36,283 nucleotides of DNA from Sedimenticola sp. (GTDB taxonomy: Bacteria > Pseudomonadota > Gammaproteobacteria > Chromatiales > Chromatiaceae). Under the pieces are notes generated by a model. It saw only the letters and a program-made list of their open reading frames with translations, was not told the DNA's origin and did not search any database. Each line of letters opens with the position of its first letter. Position 1 is the stretch's first letter. The DNA lies in NCBI GenBank assembly GCA_027026755.1, contig JALVNE010000184.1:1-36283 (forward strand), read 5' to 3'. Made by a program: the position numbers and the translations under genes. Shown in pieces: positions 18,264 through 27,817 of the stretch.

Positions 18264-18319
18264 TCCTATAGGAATGTAGGGATTTTCCTACATACAGGAA
18301 AGGCTGGGGCGCCTACACT
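18264..18319 (+). promoter_or_regulatory. Operator-like palindromes and -10 before the Cys-rich protein gene
   Basis: Two adjacent palindromes lie upstream of the small gene: TCCTATAGGA (18264-18273) and TGTAGG-N6-CCTACA (18275-18292), followed by a further half-like TACAGGA. A plausible -10, TACACT, is at 18314-18319, with no good -35 at the right distance, which suggests an activator-dependent promoter. The TAGG/CCTA symmetry would suit a dimeric regulator, possibly of the LuxR/NarL helix-turn-helix type (inference). Confidence 0.5.
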
Positions 18320-18376
18320 TGTTCTGCGGAAAACGGATATCCGCTGAACAATCCAATTCATACAGGGAGTTCCAAC

Positions 18377-18634
18377 ATGAAGAAGATGATCATGCCTATT
18401 TCAACATTGAGCGCCATGCTGTTCCTGTCCCTGACCTCCGGCACCGGCCTGGCGGAGGAAGGGAATATCTGCAAGGGAATGGAGCAGGAAGCCTGTTCCC
18501 AGTCCACCGCCTGTCGCTGGATCAAGCCATACAAACGCAGTGATGGCATCAAGGTGGCCGGATACTGCAGGAGGCTGCCGGGACAGAAAAGCCAGGTGTC
18601 CCGGGACAAGCAGTCATCCAGCAAAAAAGGCTGA
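18377..18634 (+). CDS. Small secreted Cys-containing protein, unknown function
   Basis: This is an 85-residue precursor with a clear Sec signal peptide (MKKMIMPISTLSAMLFLSL to about GLA, cleavage near A26). The mature part is about 60 residues with four cysteines in the pattern C-x7-C-x5-C-x17-C (CKGMEQEAC, TACRW, GYCRR). The CKG...C...CRWI..Y.RxDG..V.GYCR pattern recurs in small proteobacterial exported proteins as I remember them, but I know no function. Two disulfides in the periplasm are likely. A good ribosome site (AGGGAG) precedes the ATG. It has its own operator-like region upstream and a hairpin terminator downstream, so it is a single-gene unit. Confidence 0.8.
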   Translation: MKKMIMPISTLSAMLFLSLTSGTGLAEEGNICKGMEQEACSQSTACRWIKPYKRSDGIKVAGYCRRLPGQKSQVSRDKQSSSKKG

Positions 18635-18649
18635 GTCGTTTCCTGGCAG

Positions 18650-18698
18650 GCGAGAAGAACCTTGCGGCATTCGACGGCCGCGGGGTTCTTCGCGTTTT
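18650..18698 (+). terminator. Hairpin terminator after the Cys-rich protein gene
   Basis: GCGAGAAGAACC (18650-18661) pairs with GGTTCTTCGC (18684-18693), with GC-rich inner pairing, followed by GTTTTG and a further T-run at 18708-18713. It separates the small gene from trmO. A CATAAT -10 candidate for trmO lies just after it at 18731-18736. Confidence 0.65.
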
Positions 18699-18772
18699 GC
18701 CGGACGGTTTTTTCTGTTGCCCCAGGCTGTCATAATGTTTGCCCGGGATTGAATGAACATGGGTATGGCCTG

Positions 18773-19507
18773 GTGGCGAATCGTCTGGCAGAAGATTATT
18801 CACTGAGGGTGATTGGCCGCGTTACCAGCTCCTTCCCTGAAAAGTTCGGCATTCCCCGTCAGCCGGGGCTGGTGGATATACCGGCCACCCTGGTCATGCT
18901 GCCGCCCTTCGATGCGCCGGAGATGTTCGAGGGTCTGGAGGAATTCAGCCACATCTGGCTCACTTTCATCTTTCATGCTTGCCTGGAGCAGGGCTGGAAG
19001 AACAGGGTCAGGCCGCCGCGCCTGGGCGGCAATCTCAGCAAGGGCGTGTTTGCCACCCGTTCACCGTTTCGCCCCAATCACCTGGGCTTGTCCGTGGTGG
19101 AACTCGACCGGATTGAAATCATCCACGGCCGGGTACGCCTGCATGTGCGAGGCGCCGACCTTCTCCATGGCACCCCCATCGTCGATATCAAGCCCTATAT
19201 TCCCTATGTGGATGCAGTGCCCGGGGCAGCAGGAGGCTTTGCCGGCGAGGCGCCGGGCAGACGGTTGCAGGTCCGGTTTTCTCCCATGGCGGAGCAGGTG
19301 CTGAGTCGGCATCCGGATGGCGAACGCTTGGTGGAGCAGCTGGCCGAACTCATCGCCCTGGACCCCCGTCCGGCCTATCGCAAGGACAATGATGATGCCC
19401 AGCGCACCTGGGGCATGCGGTTCGCCGGCCTGGACGTGCGCTGGCAGGTGGACGGTGACCAGGCCCTGGTCATCGAGGTGGCAGACCAAGGCCAGGGCGA
19501 TCAGTAG
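18773..19507 (+). CDS. trmO: tRNA (adenine(37)-N6)-methyltransferase TrmO
   Basis: TrmO (TsaA/YaeB family) uses SAM to N6-methylate t6A37 of tRNA(Thr) with a beta-barrel fold unlike Rossmann methyltransferases. The sequence tracks E. coli TrmO along its length: FGIPRQPGLV, FSHIWLTFIFH, VRPPRLGGNLSKGVFATRS, FRPNHLGLSVVEL, GTPIVDIKPYIPYVDAVP, and DPRPAYRK in the C-terminal domain. The frame is open to 18662, but homologues begin only 9-13 residues before IGRV, so I use the GTG at 18773 (244 residues). GTG 18809 or TTG 18749 are possible. Its 3' end overlaps the opposing cnoX-like gene by 7 bp. Confidence 0.92.
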   Translation: MANRLAEDYSLRVIGRVTSSFPEKFGIPRQPGLVDIPATLVMLPPFDAPEMFEGLEEFSHIWLTFIFHACLEQGWKNRVRPPRLGGNLSKGVFATRSPFRPNHLGLSVVELDRIEIIHGRVRLHVRGADLLHGTPIVDIKPYIPYVDAVPGAAGGFAGEAPGRRLQVRFSPMAEQVLSRHPDGERLVEQLAELIALDPRPAYRKDNDDAQRTWGMRFAGLDVRWQVDGDQALVIEVADQGQGDQ

Positions 19508-20361
19508 ATGAGGCTCATCATCCGGCTGCGGTAACGCGGCACCCGGGGGTCATCGCCCAGGATGTCGAACAGTTTCAGCAGGGCCTTCCTGGCCGCGTCA
19601 TCGCCATAGTTTCGATTTTTCTTCATGAGTTGCAGCAGCTCATCCATGGCCTGTTCGTATTGCTGGTTCACGGCGTGATGGGCCGCCAGCAGGTATCTGG
19701 CCTCGGCATCGTCCGGGTCTGTTTCCAGTCGTTGAACCAGCTCCTCCTGTGCAGGGGCCTTTGCCAGCAGGCCTTCGAAGAACAACAGGCTCTGCAGGGT
19801 CCGAACCTCCGGCTTGTCACGCAGATCGGCAGGGAGCCGCGCCAGGATTTCCTCGGCTTTGCCGATATCGCCGGTGGCGGCATGGGTCTGGGCCAGGGCC
19901 AGGTCGATGTTGCCGTTGGCAGGGTCGGAGGCCCTGGCCTGTTCCAGCAGGGCCAGGGCGCCTTCGGCCTCGCCCTGCAACAGCAGTTGCCGGGCCTGTT
20001 CGACCAGCGCGTCGGATTCCCGGGGAATATGCTTGTCCAGGAACTTGCGGATCTCGGCTTCGGGCAGGGCCCCGGCGAATTCGTCCACGGGTTCGCCATT
20101 CCTGAACAGTTTCACCGTGGGGATGCTGCGGATGCCGAATTGCGCGGCCAGGGCTTGCTGTTCTTCCGTATTGATCTTGGCCAGGATGAATTTGCCCTGA
20201 TACTCGTCGGCCAGTTTCGCCAGTATGGGCATGAGCATCTGGCAAGGTTGGCACCAGCTGGCCCAGAAATCCACCAGCACGGGCACTTGCCTGGATTGTT
20301 CGACTACCGCGCTTTGGTAATTTTCTTCTGTTACCTCAATGATATAGGGGGAATTGCTCAT
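19501..20361 (-). CDS. cnoX: CnoX/YbbN-like thioredoxin-TPR protein
   Basis: The 286-residue protein has an N-terminal thioredoxin domain (about 1-110) with the active site WASWCQPCQ and the cis-Pro segment RSIPTVKLF. A C-terminal TPR-like helical domain follows (about 120-286, AxxLLEQARASDPANGNIDLALAQ). This is the architecture of CnoX (YbbN), a chaperedoxin that protects proteins from oxidative damage and hands them to GroEL/DnaK. E. coli CnoX has lost the CxxC pair, whereas this one keeps both cysteines (CQPC), so it should be able to do disulfide exchange. It stands alone on the minus strand, separated from trxC by a MITE. Confidence 0.9.
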   Translation of the reverse strand: MSNSPYIIEVTEENYQSAVVEQSRQVPVLVDFWASWCQPCQMLMPILAKLADEYQGKFILAKINTEEQQALAAQFGIRSIPTVKLFRNGEPVDEFAGALPEAEIRKFLDKHIPRESDALVEQARQLLLQGEAEGALALLEQARASDPANGNIDLALAQTHAATGDIGKAEEILARLPADLRDKPEVRTLQSLLFFEGLLAKAPAQEELVQRLETDPDDAEARYLLAAHHAVNQQYEQAMDELLQLMKKNRNYGDDAARKALLKLFDILGDDPRVPRYRSRMMSLIY

Positions 20362-20425
20362 GTGTTTTATACCTGCTTGCCAACATCCTGGGCTTCATTT
20401 TGGGGTGAATGCTTCGAATTGCAAG

Positions 20426-20669
20426 CCCGAATGTTTCATCCGGGAACGCGATGATCGTGCCGGGATCGGCGTTCAGGTGCGGATTTGCGATTGAATCAAT
20501 AGCCCAAGCTATTGATGATTGAGCAAATACCGCAGATGGACGGCGAAACCGGTGCGAGGGCGCGTTCAGCGATGCCCGGTAACATATTGTACTTTGCTAA
20601 TATTTCAAAATTCTTTATGAAATACAATAAGCTAGAATATTTTTCCAGCGACCGGGTGAAATATTCGGG
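20426..20669. repeat. MITE-like element, copy 1 of the 244-bp family
   Basis: A 244-bp non-coding element between cnoX and trxC. Its ends CCCGAATGTTTCATCCGG and the complement of CCCGAATATTTCACCCGG are inverted repeats matching at 16 of 18. It is flanked by CAAG on both sides (20422-20425, 20670-20673). It shares near-identical sequence with 27818-28217 for its first ~190 bp and its last ~45 bp. An internal hairpin ATCAATAGC-ccaa-GCTATTGAT (20495-20516) is conserved in both copies. The right half is A/T-rich and contains a promoter-like TTCTTT-N16-TAGAAT (20611-20638) pointing at trxC. Confidence 0.85.
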
Positions 20670-20732
20670 CAAGCTCTTGAAAACCGAACTTCCCGCCCCA
20701 TTTACCGGGAAAACGACCTGGAGAAGCAAAAA

Positions 20733-21170
20733 ATGTCAGACAATGTGCATGTCGTGTGCAGCCACTGTGGCGGTGTGAACCGTATTCCCGCGGCGCGCCT
20801 GGGGCAGAATCCCAAATGCGGTAAATGCAAGCGCCCCCTGTTCGACGGACACCCTGCCGAGGTGGATGATGCCATGCTGCAAAAGCAGATCCAGCGCAGC
20901 GATATTCCCGTGCTGGTGGATTTCTGGGCGCCCTGGTGTGGCCCCTGCAAGATGATGGCGCCAGCCTTTGCCCAGGCGGCCAGCCAACTTGAGCCTTATG
21001 TGCGCTTGCTCAAGCTCAATACTGAGCAGCACCAGCAACTGGCCGGGCAGCTGGGCATTCGCAGTATCCCCACCATGATACTGTTCCGTAACGGCCAAGA
21101 GGTGGACCGCATGTCCGGTGCCCTGGATGCCGGAAGCATCGTGTCCTGGGCCAGGGGCAGGTTGGGCTGA
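20733..21170 (+). CDS. trxC: Thioredoxin 2
   Basis: The 145-residue protein is a cytosolic disulfide reductase with the N-terminal zinc ribbon specific to TrxC (CSHCG at 9-13, CGKC at 29-32) joined to a thioredoxin fold. The active site is WAPWCGPCKMM and the cis-Pro loop is RSIPTMILF. In E. coli trxC is under OxyR and the zinc domain senses stress. A good ribosome site (GGAGAAG) lies 6 bp before the ATG. The gene starts 64 bp after a MITE that may contribute its promoter and ends before a strong terminator. Confidence 0.95.
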   Translation: MSDNVHVVCSHCGGVNRIPAARLGQNPKCGKCKRPLFDGHPAEVDDAMLQKQIQRSDIPVLVDFWAPWCGPCKMMAPAFAQAASQLEPYVRLLKLNTEQHQQLAGQLGIRSIPTMILFRNGQEVDRMSGALDAGSIVSWARGRLG

Positions 21171-21195
21171 GGCCGCTTTTTCGAGCATCCGGAAG

Positions 21196-21232
21196 CCGCT
21201 GGCAGGGCATTTCCTGCCAGCGGTCGATTTTT
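21196..21232 (+). terminator. Rho-independent terminator after trxC
   Basis: CCGCTGGCAGG (21196-21206) pairs perfectly with CCTGCCAGCGG (21213-21223) across a 6-nt loop, followed by TCGATTTTT. Confidence 0.85.
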
Positions 21233-21323
21233 CGCTGTATATCTGTTTCCACGCCAGCCGATTTCCATGGACAGTACCAGGCATCTGCCGTAAAATTTCT
21301 GTCTCGACAGGGGACTGATCCTG

Positions 21324-21474
21324 AGAACCACGTCATCCAAACTTTGGCTGGGGTGGCATCTGCTCGGAAAAACGCCGTAAATACATCCCTGTAGGCTCCG
21401 CGTCGGCATCCATGCCTCCGAGGTTTTCCGAGCAGACACCACCCCAGCCTTATCAACAACTGATGAGGTGGTTC
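21324..21474. repeat. Inverted-repeat element upstream of carA (copy 1 of second repeat type)
   Basis: A ~150-bp element with imperfect long inverted ends. The best-matched part, GGCTGGGGTGGCATCTGCTC and following bases (21346-21371), pairs with 21424-21449 at 24 of 26. Outer bases GAACCACGTCATC/GATGAGGTGGTTC also pair. The centre holds TAAATACATCCCTGTAGG and CTCCGCGTCGGC, which are repeated almost exactly in the folP-glmM element at 33143-33385. It lies between the trxC terminator and carA. The short minus-strand ORF inside it is present in both copies and is probably not a gene. Confidence 0.75.
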
Positions 21475-21556
21475 CGGGTATGATTCCCAATCTCGTTTCT
21501 TGTGTTCGTTCGTGGACGGCTCCAGGCAGGGTCGGTCCCCTATTGTGTGCGCGTAA

Positions 21557-22693
21557 ATGACTGATTCAGCTATTTTGGTACTGGAAGACGGTACGGTGTT
21601 TCACGGTCGTTCCATTGGTGCCGAGGGACAGACCGTGGGCGAGGTGGTGTTCAATACTGCCATGACCGGCTACCAGGAGATTCTCACGGATCCGTCCTAC
21701 CTGCGGCAGATCGTGACCCTGACCTATCCCCATATCGGCAATACCGGGGTGAACAGCGAGGACCGAGAATCCAGCGCCGTGCATGCTGCCGGGCTGGTGA
21801 TCCGTGATCTTCCCCTGCTGGCCAGCAACTGGCGCTGTGAGCAGCCTCTGGACCAGTACCTGAAGGAAAACGGCGTGGTGGCCATTGCCGATATCGACAC
21901 CCGCAAGCTGACGCGCATCCTGCGGGAGAAGGGCGCTCAGGCGGGCTGCATCCAGGCCGGCTCCCACCTGGACGAAATGGTGGCCCATGCGGCGGCGGAA
22001 ACCTTCCCCGGCCTCAAGGGCATGGATCTGGCCAGGGAGGTCACGGTCGATGCGCCCTACGAATGGAAAGAAGGCAGCTGGAAACTGGGAGAAGGGCACC
22101 CGGCCCGGGAAGACAGGGAAGAGGATTTTCATGTGGTGGCCTATGATTTCGGCATTAAGACCAACATCCTGCGCATGCTGCGTGACCGCGGCTGCCGTAT
22201 CACGGTGGTGCCTGCCCAGACCCCCGCCAGCGAAGTGCTGGCCATGAACCCTGACGGGGTATTCCTGTCCAACGGTCCTGGCGATCCCGAGCCCTGCGAC
22301 TACGCCATCGATGCCATCCGGGAAGTGCTGGAGCAGGATGTGCCCACTTTCGGCATCTGCCTGGGCCATCAGCTCCTGGGCCTGGCCAGCGGCGCGCGCA
22401 CGGTGAAGATGAAATTTGGTCATCATGGCGCCAACCACCCGGTGCAGGACCTGGAAAAGGGCACGGTGATGATCTCCAGCCAGAACCATGGCTTCGCCGT
22501 GGACGAGGAAAGCCTGCCGGAGAACCTGAAGGCGACCCACAAGTCCCTGTTCGATGGCTCCCTGCAGGGCATCCATCGCACCGACAAGCCCGCCTTCGGT
22601 TTCCAGGGCCACCCGGAAGCCAGCCCCGGCCCCCATGATGTGGCGCCGGTGTTCGATCATTTCATCGAGCTGATGAAAGCCCGCGAGGCCTGA
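21557..22693 (+). CDS. carA: Carbamoyl-phosphate synthase small subunit
   Basis: CarA is the glutaminase subunit that hydrolyses glutamine and channels ammonia to CarB for carbamoyl phosphate, the precursor of arginine and pyrimidines. The 378-residue product has the N-terminal CPSase domain ([27 protein letters not shown]) and a C-terminal class I amidotransferase. The nucleophile is C268 ([14 protein letters not shown]) and the partner residues are H352 and E354 ([11 protein letters not shown]). There is no good ribosome site before the ATG at 21557, but the N-terminus aligns with the family. It precedes carB, from which it is separated by a MITE. Confidence 0.97.
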   Translation: MTDSAILVLEDGTVFHGRSIGAEGQTVGEVVFNTAMTGYQEILTDPSYLRQIVTLTYPHIGNTGVNSEDRESSAVHAAGLVIRDLPLLASNWRCEQPLDQYLKENGVVAIADIDTRKLTRILREKGAQAGCIQAGSHLDEMVAHAAAETFPGLKGMDLAREVTVDAPYEWKEGSWKLGEGHPAREDREEDFHVVAYDFGIKTNILRMLRDRGCRITVVPAQTPASEVLAMNPDGVFLSNGPGDPEPCDYAIDAIREVLEQDVPTFGICLGHQLLGLASGARTVKMKFGHHGANHPVQDLEKGTVMISSQNHGFAVDEESLPENLKATHKSLFDGSLQGIHRTDKPAFGFQGHPEASPGPHDVAPVFDHFIELMKAREA

Positions 22694-22724
22694 TCGCCCG
22701 CCCATCACACTCGCGCAGACTTAA

Positions 22725-22965
22725 CCCGAAAGTTGCATGAAATCGCTATAAACAAGACCAAGCATATGTTTATAAAGGATATTTTTCGTATATTAGTCGG
22801 TAACGAATTGCTACCGGACCGCTCTGCCGGCGTCTGCACGCCTGGCGCGCCCGATCGCACCGCTTTTCACTCAAACCGTAGCTATGGCTACGCTTTTCGC
22901 TCCAAAGCGGCACGCTCGAACACGCCAGACGCACATCTATCCGGCAGTTTCATGCAACTTTCGGG
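22725..22965. repeat. MITE-like element inserted between carA and carB
   Basis: A 241-bp non-coding element. Its ends CCCGAAAGTTGCATGAAA (22725-22742) and the exact complement (22948-22965) form a perfect 18-bp inverted repeat. TTAA direct repeats flank it (22721-22724, 22966-22969) and extend the symmetry to 23 bp. The left part is A/T-rich with an internal TATAAAC/GTTTATA pair. The right part has the hairpin CGTAGCTATGGCTACG. The terminal bases resemble those of the 244-bp family (12 of the first 14 identical). The element ends 10 bp before the carB ATG. Confidence 0.87.
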
Positions 22966-22975
22966 TTAAGACAAG

Positions 22976-25900
22976 ATGCCAAAAAGAACAGATATCCAGA
23001 CCATTCTCATCATCGGCGCCGGCCCCATCATCATCGGCCAGGCCTGCGAGTTCGACTATTCCGGCGCCCAGGCCTGTAAGGCCCTGCGTGAGGAAGGCTA
23101 CAAGGTGGTGCTGGTGAACTCCAATCCGGCCACCATCATGACCGATCCGGAAACAGCGGATGTGGTGTACATCGAGCCTATTACCTGGCAGACCGTGGCG
23201 CGCATCATCGAGAAAGAGCGCCCGGACGCCCTGCTGCCCACCATGGGCGGCCAGACGGCCCTGAACTGCGCCCTGGACCTGGTGCGCGAAGGCGTGCTGG
23301 AGAAGTTCGGCGTGGAGATGATCGGTGCCTCCCGCGAGGCCATCGACAAGGCCGAGGACCGCGATCTGTTCCGCAAGGCCATGCAGAAAATCGGCCTGGA
23401 CATGCCCAGATCCGCCGTGGCCCATTCCATGGAGGAAGCCCTGCAGGTGCAGGTACAGGTGGGTTTTCCCACCATCATCCGGCCTTCCTTCACCATGGGC
23501 GGTTCCGGCGGCGGCATCGCCTACAATCGCGAGGAATTCGAGGAGATCTGCCAGCGCGGCCTGGATCTGTCACCCACCAATGAGCTGCTCATCGAGGAAT
23601 CCATCCTTGGCTGGAAGGAGTACGAGATGGAAGTGGTGCGGGATCACAAGGACAACTGCATCATCGTCTGCTCCATCGAGAACCTGGACCCCATGGGGGT
23701 GCACACCGGCGACTCCATCACCGTGGCCCCGGCCCAGACCCTGACGGACAAGGAATATCAGATCATGCGCGATGCCTCTTTGGCGGTGCTGCGCGAGATC
23801 GGCGTGGATACCGGCGGCTCCAACGTGCAGTTCGCCATCAATCCCGAGAACGGGCGCATGATCATCATCGAGATGAACCCCCGGGTTTCCCGTTCCTCGG
23901 CCCTGGCGTCCAAGGCCACGGGCTTTCCCATTGCCAAGGTGGCGGCCAAGCTGGCCGTGGGCTACACCCTGGACGAGCTGCGCAACGAGATCACCGGTGG
24001 CGTGACCCCGGCATCCTTCGAGCCCAGCATCGACTATGTGGTCACCAAGGTGCCCCGGTTCGCCTTCGAGAAATTCCCCCAGGCGGACGATCGCCTCACC
24101 ACCCAGATGAAATCCGTGGGCGAGGTCATGGCCATTGGCCGCACCCTGCAGGAATCCCTGCAGAAAGCCCTGCGCGGCCTGGAAACGGGCAAGGCCGGCC
24201 TGGATCCCGTGGCGGATCTTTCCGCCGACAATGCCCGGGAGATCATCCTGGCAGAGATTCGCCAGCCCCGGGCTGAGCGCCTTTGGTATGTGGCGGATGC
24301 CTTCCGCGCCGGCATGAGCCTGGAAGAGGTACAACAGGCCACGGGCATTGATCCCTGGTTCCTGGTGCAGATCGAGGATCTCATCCGCGAGGAAGCCCGG
24401 GTGGTGGAAGAAGGCCTGGACGCACTGGACGCGAGCCGCCTGCGCCAGCTCAAGCGCAAGGGCTTTTCCGACAAGCGCCTGGCGGACCTGCTGGGCAAGA
24501 AGGAAGGCAAGATCCGCAAGCTGCGTTACAAGCTGGGCGTGCGTCCCGTGTACAAGCGGGTAGATACCTGCGCGGCGGAATTTGCCTCCAGCACGGCTTA
24601 TATGTATTCCACTTACGAGGAGGAATGCGAGGCGCGGCCCACGGACAACAACAAGATCATGGTGCTGGGGGGCGGCCCCAACCGCATCGGTCAGGGTATA
24701 GAATTCGATTACTGCTGCGTGCACGCGGCCTTCGCCATGCGCGAGGACGGGTTTGAAACCATCATGGTCAACTGCAACCCGGAAACCGTATCCACGGACT
24801 ATGACACCTCCGATCGCCTGTATTTCGAGCCCCTGACCCTGGAAGACGTGCTGGAGATCATCCACAAGGAAAATCCTTCGGGGGTCATCGTACAGTACGG
24901 TGGCCAGACTCCTCTGAAGCTGGCCCGGGCCCTGGAGAAGGCCGGCGCGCCCATCATCGGCACCAGCCCGGATTCCATCGACGCCGCGGAAGACCGCGAG
25001 CGCTTCCAGCAGATGATTGAAAAACTGGGCATACTCCAGCCTCCCAACCGCACGGCCACGGACCCGGAAACAGCGGTGCAGCTGGCCGAGGAAATCGGCT
25101 ATCCCCTGGTGGTGCGGCCTTCCTATGTGCTGGGTGGCCGGGCCATGGAGATCGTCTACAACGAAGAAGACCTGACCCGCTACATGCGCGAGGCGGTGAG
25201 CGTTTCCAATGATTCGCCGGTGCTGCTGGACCGTTTCCTCAACGATGCCATCGAAGTGGACGTGGACGCTATCTGTGATGGCAGGGAAGTGCTCATCGGC
25301 GGCATCATGGAGCATATCGAGGAAGCCGGCGTGCATTCCGGCGATTCCGCCTGCTCCCTGCCGCCCTACACCTTGAGTCAGGAGATCCAGGACCGCATGC
25401 GCCACCACATCCGCGACATGGCCCTGGAGCTGGGCGTGGTGGGGCTGATGAACACCCAGTTCGCCATCAAGGACAATGACATCTACATTCTCGAGGTGAA
25501 CCCGCGGGCCTCGCGCACCGTGCCCTTCGTGTCCAAGGCCATCGGCCGTCCCTTGGCCAAGATTGCGGCACGCTGCATGGCGGGCAAGACCCTGGAAGAG
25601 CAGGGCGCGACGAGGGAGATCATCCCTGATCATTATTTCGTCAAGGAAGCCGTGTTTCCTTTCGTCAAGTTTCCCGGCGTGGACACCGTGCTGGGACCGG
25701 AGATGAAATCTACCGGTGAGGTCATGGGCGTGGGCCGTACCTTCGGCGAGGCCTATGGCAAGGCCTGCGAGGGTGGCAGCATCAAACTGCCCACCAGCGG
25801 CAAGGCCCTGCTGTCCGTGCGCGACGCGGACAAGGAGCGCATCAAGCTGGTGGCCCGGGACCTGGTGGACCTGGGCTTCGAGCTCTACGCCACCGGCGGA

Positions 25901-26188
25901 ACCTGCGACGCCGTGTTGTCCACCGGCGTGCCCTGCACCCGGGTGAACAAGGTCATGGAAGGGCGGCCGCATATCGTGGACATGATCAAGAACGACGATT
26001 TCGACCTGATCATCAACACCACGGAAGGCAAGCAGGCCATGATCGATTCGGCCTCCATCCGCCGTTCCGCTCTGCAGCACAAGATCAGCTATACCACCAC
26101 CATGTCCGGTGGCGAAGCCATCGTCATGGCCATACAGCACAAGGATGAACCCATTGTCACCAGCCTGCAGGAACTGCATGCGGATTGA
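22976..26188 (+). CDS. carB: Carbamoyl-phosphate synthase large subunit
   Basis: CarB makes carbamoyl phosphate from bicarbonate, ammonia and two ATP. The 1070-residue protein has the usual duplicated design: a first ATP-grasp synthetase half (about 1-400, beginning with [19 protein letters not shown]), an oligomerisation domain (about 400-550), a second half (about 550-935, opening with [20 protein letters not shown]), and a C-terminal MGS-like allosteric domain (about 935-1070) that binds UMP or ornithine in relatives. Length is normal. The ATG at 22976 is six bases beyond the direct repeat of a MITE, and its ribosome-site region is partly made of that element. greA follows after 38 bp. Confidence 0.98.
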   Translation: MPKRTDIQTILIIGAGPIIIGQACEFDYSGAQACKALREEGYKVVLVNSNPATIMTDPETADVVYIEPITWQTVARIIEKERPDALLPTMGGQTALNCALDLVREGVLEKFGVEMIGASREAIDKAEDRDLFRKAMQKIGLDMPRSAVAHSMEEALQVQVQVGFPTIIRPSFTMGGSGGGIAYNREEFEEICQRGLDLSPTNELLIEESILGWKEYEMEVVRDHKDNCIIVCSIENLDPMGVHTGDSITVAPAQTLTDKEYQIMRDASLAVLREIGVDTGGSNVQFAINPENGRMIIIEMNPRVSRSSALASKATGFPIAKVAAKLAVGYTLDELRNEITGGVTPASFEPSIDYVVTKVPRFAFEKFPQADDRLTTQMKSVGEVMAIGRTLQESLQKALRGLETGKAGLDPVADLSADNAREIILAEIRQPRAERLWYVADAFRAGMSLEEVQQATGIDPWFLVQIEDLIREEARVVEEGLDALDASRLRQLKRKGFSDKRLADLLGKKEGKIRKLRYKLGVRPVYKRVDTCAAEFASSTAYMYSTYEEECEARPTDNNKIMVLGGGPNRIGQGIEFDYCCVHAAFAMREDGFETIMVNCNPETVSTDYDTSDRLYFEPLTLEDVLEIIHKENPSGVIVQYGGQTPLKLARALEKAGAPIIGTSPDSIDAAEDRERFQQMIEKLGILQPPNRTATDPETAVQLAEEIGYPLVVRPSYVLGGRAMEIVYNEEDLTRYMREAVSVSNDSPVLLDRFLNDAIEVDVDAICDGREVLIGGIMEHIEEAGVHSGDSACSLPPYTLSQEIQDRMRHHIRDMALELGVVGLMNTQFAIKDNDIYILEVNPRASRTVPFVSKAIGRPLAKIAARCMAGKTLEEQGATREIIPDHYFVKEAVFPFVKFPGVDTVLGPEMKSTGEVMGVGRTFGEAYGKACEGGSIKLPTSGKALLSVRDADKERIKLVARDLVDLGFELYATGGTCDAVLSTGVPCTRVNKVMEGRPHIVDMIKNDDFDLIINTTEGKQAMIDSASIRRSALQHKISYTTTMSGGEAIVMAIQHKDEPIVTSLQELHAD

Positions 26189-26226
26189 CAAGTCAATAAC
26201 AAGACCGTGAGAACATTACAGCCATC

Positions 26227-26706
26227 ATGAGTAACAAGACACCCATGACCGTGAGGGGCGCGGAAGCCCTGCGTCAGGAACTGAACGAACTGAAAACCGT
26301 GGCGCGGCCCAAGGTCATCGCCGCCATTGCCGAGGCCCGGGCCCATGGCGATCTCAAGGAGAATGCCGAGTATCATGCCGCCCGGGAACAGCAGAGCTTC
26401 ATCGAGGGGCGCATCAAGGATATCGAGGCCAAGCTGTCCAACGCCCAGATCATCGACGTGACCAAGCTCAATGCGGGGGGCAAGGTGGTGTTCGGCGCCA
26501 CCGTGGACGTGCTGGACCTGGAGACGGACGAGGAACACAGCTACCAGATCGTCGGTGAGGACGAAGCGGATATCCGCCATTCGCGCATTTCCGTGACCTC
26601 TCCCATTGCCCGGGCCCTTATTGGCAAGGCCGAGGGGGACGAGGTGCAGATACAGGTTCCTGGTGGCGTGAGGGAGTTTGAAATCCTTGAAGTCCGCTAC
26701 GTCTGA
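26227..26706 (+). CDS. greA: Transcription elongation factor GreA
   Basis: GreA enters the RNA polymerase secondary channel and stimulates cleavage of backtracked RNA. The 159-residue protein has the N-terminal coiled coil with the acidic tip ([20 protein letters not shown]) and the C-terminal FKBP-like domain ([30 protein letters not shown]), close to E. coli GreA throughout. The start at 26227 gives [15 protein letters not shown]; an internal ATG at 26245 is possible. Its position after carAB is conserved in Pseudomonas and relatives. Its 3' end overlaps the TraB-like gene. Confidence 0.97.
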   Translation: MSNKTPMTVRGAEALRQELNELKTVARPKVIAAIAEARAHGDLKENAEYHAAREQQSFIEGRIKDIEAKLSNAQIIDVTKLNAGGKVVFGATVDVLDLETDEEHSYQIVGEDEADIRHSRISVTSPIARALIGKAEGDEVQIQVPGGVREFEILEVRYV

Positions 26707-27649
26707 GGTCCCGGGCCTGTGGCCAATCTGCCGGCGGCTGGTTCTGCTGCTGGTGTTCGGTGCCTGTCTTGCCACAGCCAGGGCAGAATCGCAGGAGGAG
26801 GGCACGCCCCTTCCAAGCCGGGATGTTTCTCTGGTATTCAAGGATATTTCCGGCGCAGATTCCGGGGGTGTCAAGTATACGCGTCTGAAAAGAGACGACC
26901 AGGGAAAGCTCCTGGCCCTGCAGACCGCTGTCCTGCGCATGGTGCCGGAAGATGGCGGTCCGGATGTCGATTACGTGGATTTGATCGGCGCCGTCCACAT
27001 AGGCGAGCACCAGTATTACCAGCAGATCAACGGCTTGTTCCGGCAGTATGACGTGGTGCTCTACGAACTGGTGGCGCCCAAGGGCACACGGATTCCCCGG
27101 GGCGGGGGAAACAATCGCAGCATCATCGGCGGCATGCAGCATGGCATGCGCAAGCTCCTGGGGCTTGGTCTGCAACTGGAAGACGTGGACTATCATCTGT
27201 CGAACCTGGTTCATGCTGATCTCTCCCCCGAAGAGTTTCGCGCCAGCATGGAAAAGCGCAACGAAACCATCAGCGGCATCATCGGCAAGGCCTGGCTGGC
27301 GGGCATGGGGAGGCAGCAGTCTGCCGTATACATGCGCAATCAGATGATGTTGTTTCACAATCTTTTGTCCGGGGATTCGAACAAGGCGCTCAAGATCTGG
27401 TTTGCCGGTGAAATGGCGGACATGGACGCCATGCAGCGCGCCATGGAAGGGAAGAATGGCACTACCCTGTTGAGGGAGCGCAACCGCAAAGTGGTGCAGG
27501 TATTGCGTGAGGAAATCCACAAGGGACATCGCCGCATCGCCATCTTCTATGGCGCGGCCCACCTGGCGGGCATACAGGAGCTGATCGCAAAGGACCTTGG
27601 TTTGAAGCCGGCAAAGATTGCCTGGCTGGATGCCTGGGATCTGCGCTGA
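26687..27649 (+). CDS. TraB/GumN-superfamily (TIKI-like) exported protein
   Basis: The ~320-residue protein has a hydrophobic N-terminal segment after Arg-Arg ([19 protein letters not shown]), read as a signal peptide. A domain with [30 protein letters not shown] and [13 protein letters not shown] follows. This trio, a GxxH near the start, a buried glutamate and a terminal G(A)AH, is typical of the TraB/PrgY/GumN/TIKI group of predicted metal-dependent proteases. The substrate is unknown. I choose the TTG at 26687 because AGGGAG lies 10 bp upstream, inside greA; the frame opens at 26678. It sits at the place where yhbY or rlmE normally follows greA, and overlaps greA by 20 bp. Confidence 0.75.
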   Translation: MKSATSEVPGLWPICRRLVLLLVFGACLATARAESQEEGTPLPSRDVSLVFKDISGADSGGVKYTRLKRDDQGKLLALQTAVLRMVPEDGGPDVDYVDLIGAVHIGEHQYYQQINGLFRQYDVVLYELVAPKGTRIPRGGGNNRSIIGGMQHGMRKLLGLGLQLEDVDYHLSNLVHADLSPEEFRASMEKRNETISGIIGKAWLAGMGRQQSAVYMRNQMMLFHNLLSGDSNKALKIWFAGEMADMDAMQRAMEGKNGTTLLRERNRKVVQVLREEIHKGHRRIAIFYGAAHLAGIQELIAKDLGLKPAKIAWLDAWDLR

Positions 27650-27813
27650 TTCCTATAAGGGTGCCTCGAAAAATTCGAGGTGCCCGTGCGGGACAAGAAT
27701 GTCCCTCCATTTTCGGTTTGCCAGGAGAAAACACCAGGATGGTAATTTCTTGAGATTCCCTGTAATAATAGATGAAATGAGTTTGGCGGGATCATGGTCT
27801 GTTGTTGAAAGGG
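27650..27813. other. Hairpin-rich spacer after the TraB-like gene
   Basis: This gene-free stretch holds two tight stems, CCTCGAA-aaa-TTCGAGG (27664-27680) and GGGACA-agaa-TGTCCC (27690-27705). Neither is followed by a good U-tract, so they may be a weak transcription end or a repeat remnant. Nothing else is recognisable before the MITE that begins at 27818. Confidence 0.45.
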
Positions 27814-27817
27814 TTAG

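Noticed and set aside
21016..21459. Minus-strand ORF with VFTAFFRAD, similar to one at 33074-33370
   Set aside because: The similarity comes from the shared repeat element on the DNA level; the ORF runs into trxC and has no independent support.
23570..26191. An 873-codon open frame on the minus strand opposite carB
   Set aside because: It mirrors the codon positions of carB in GC-rich DNA, has a His/Gly/Ala-rich low-complexity composition and no recognisable domain.
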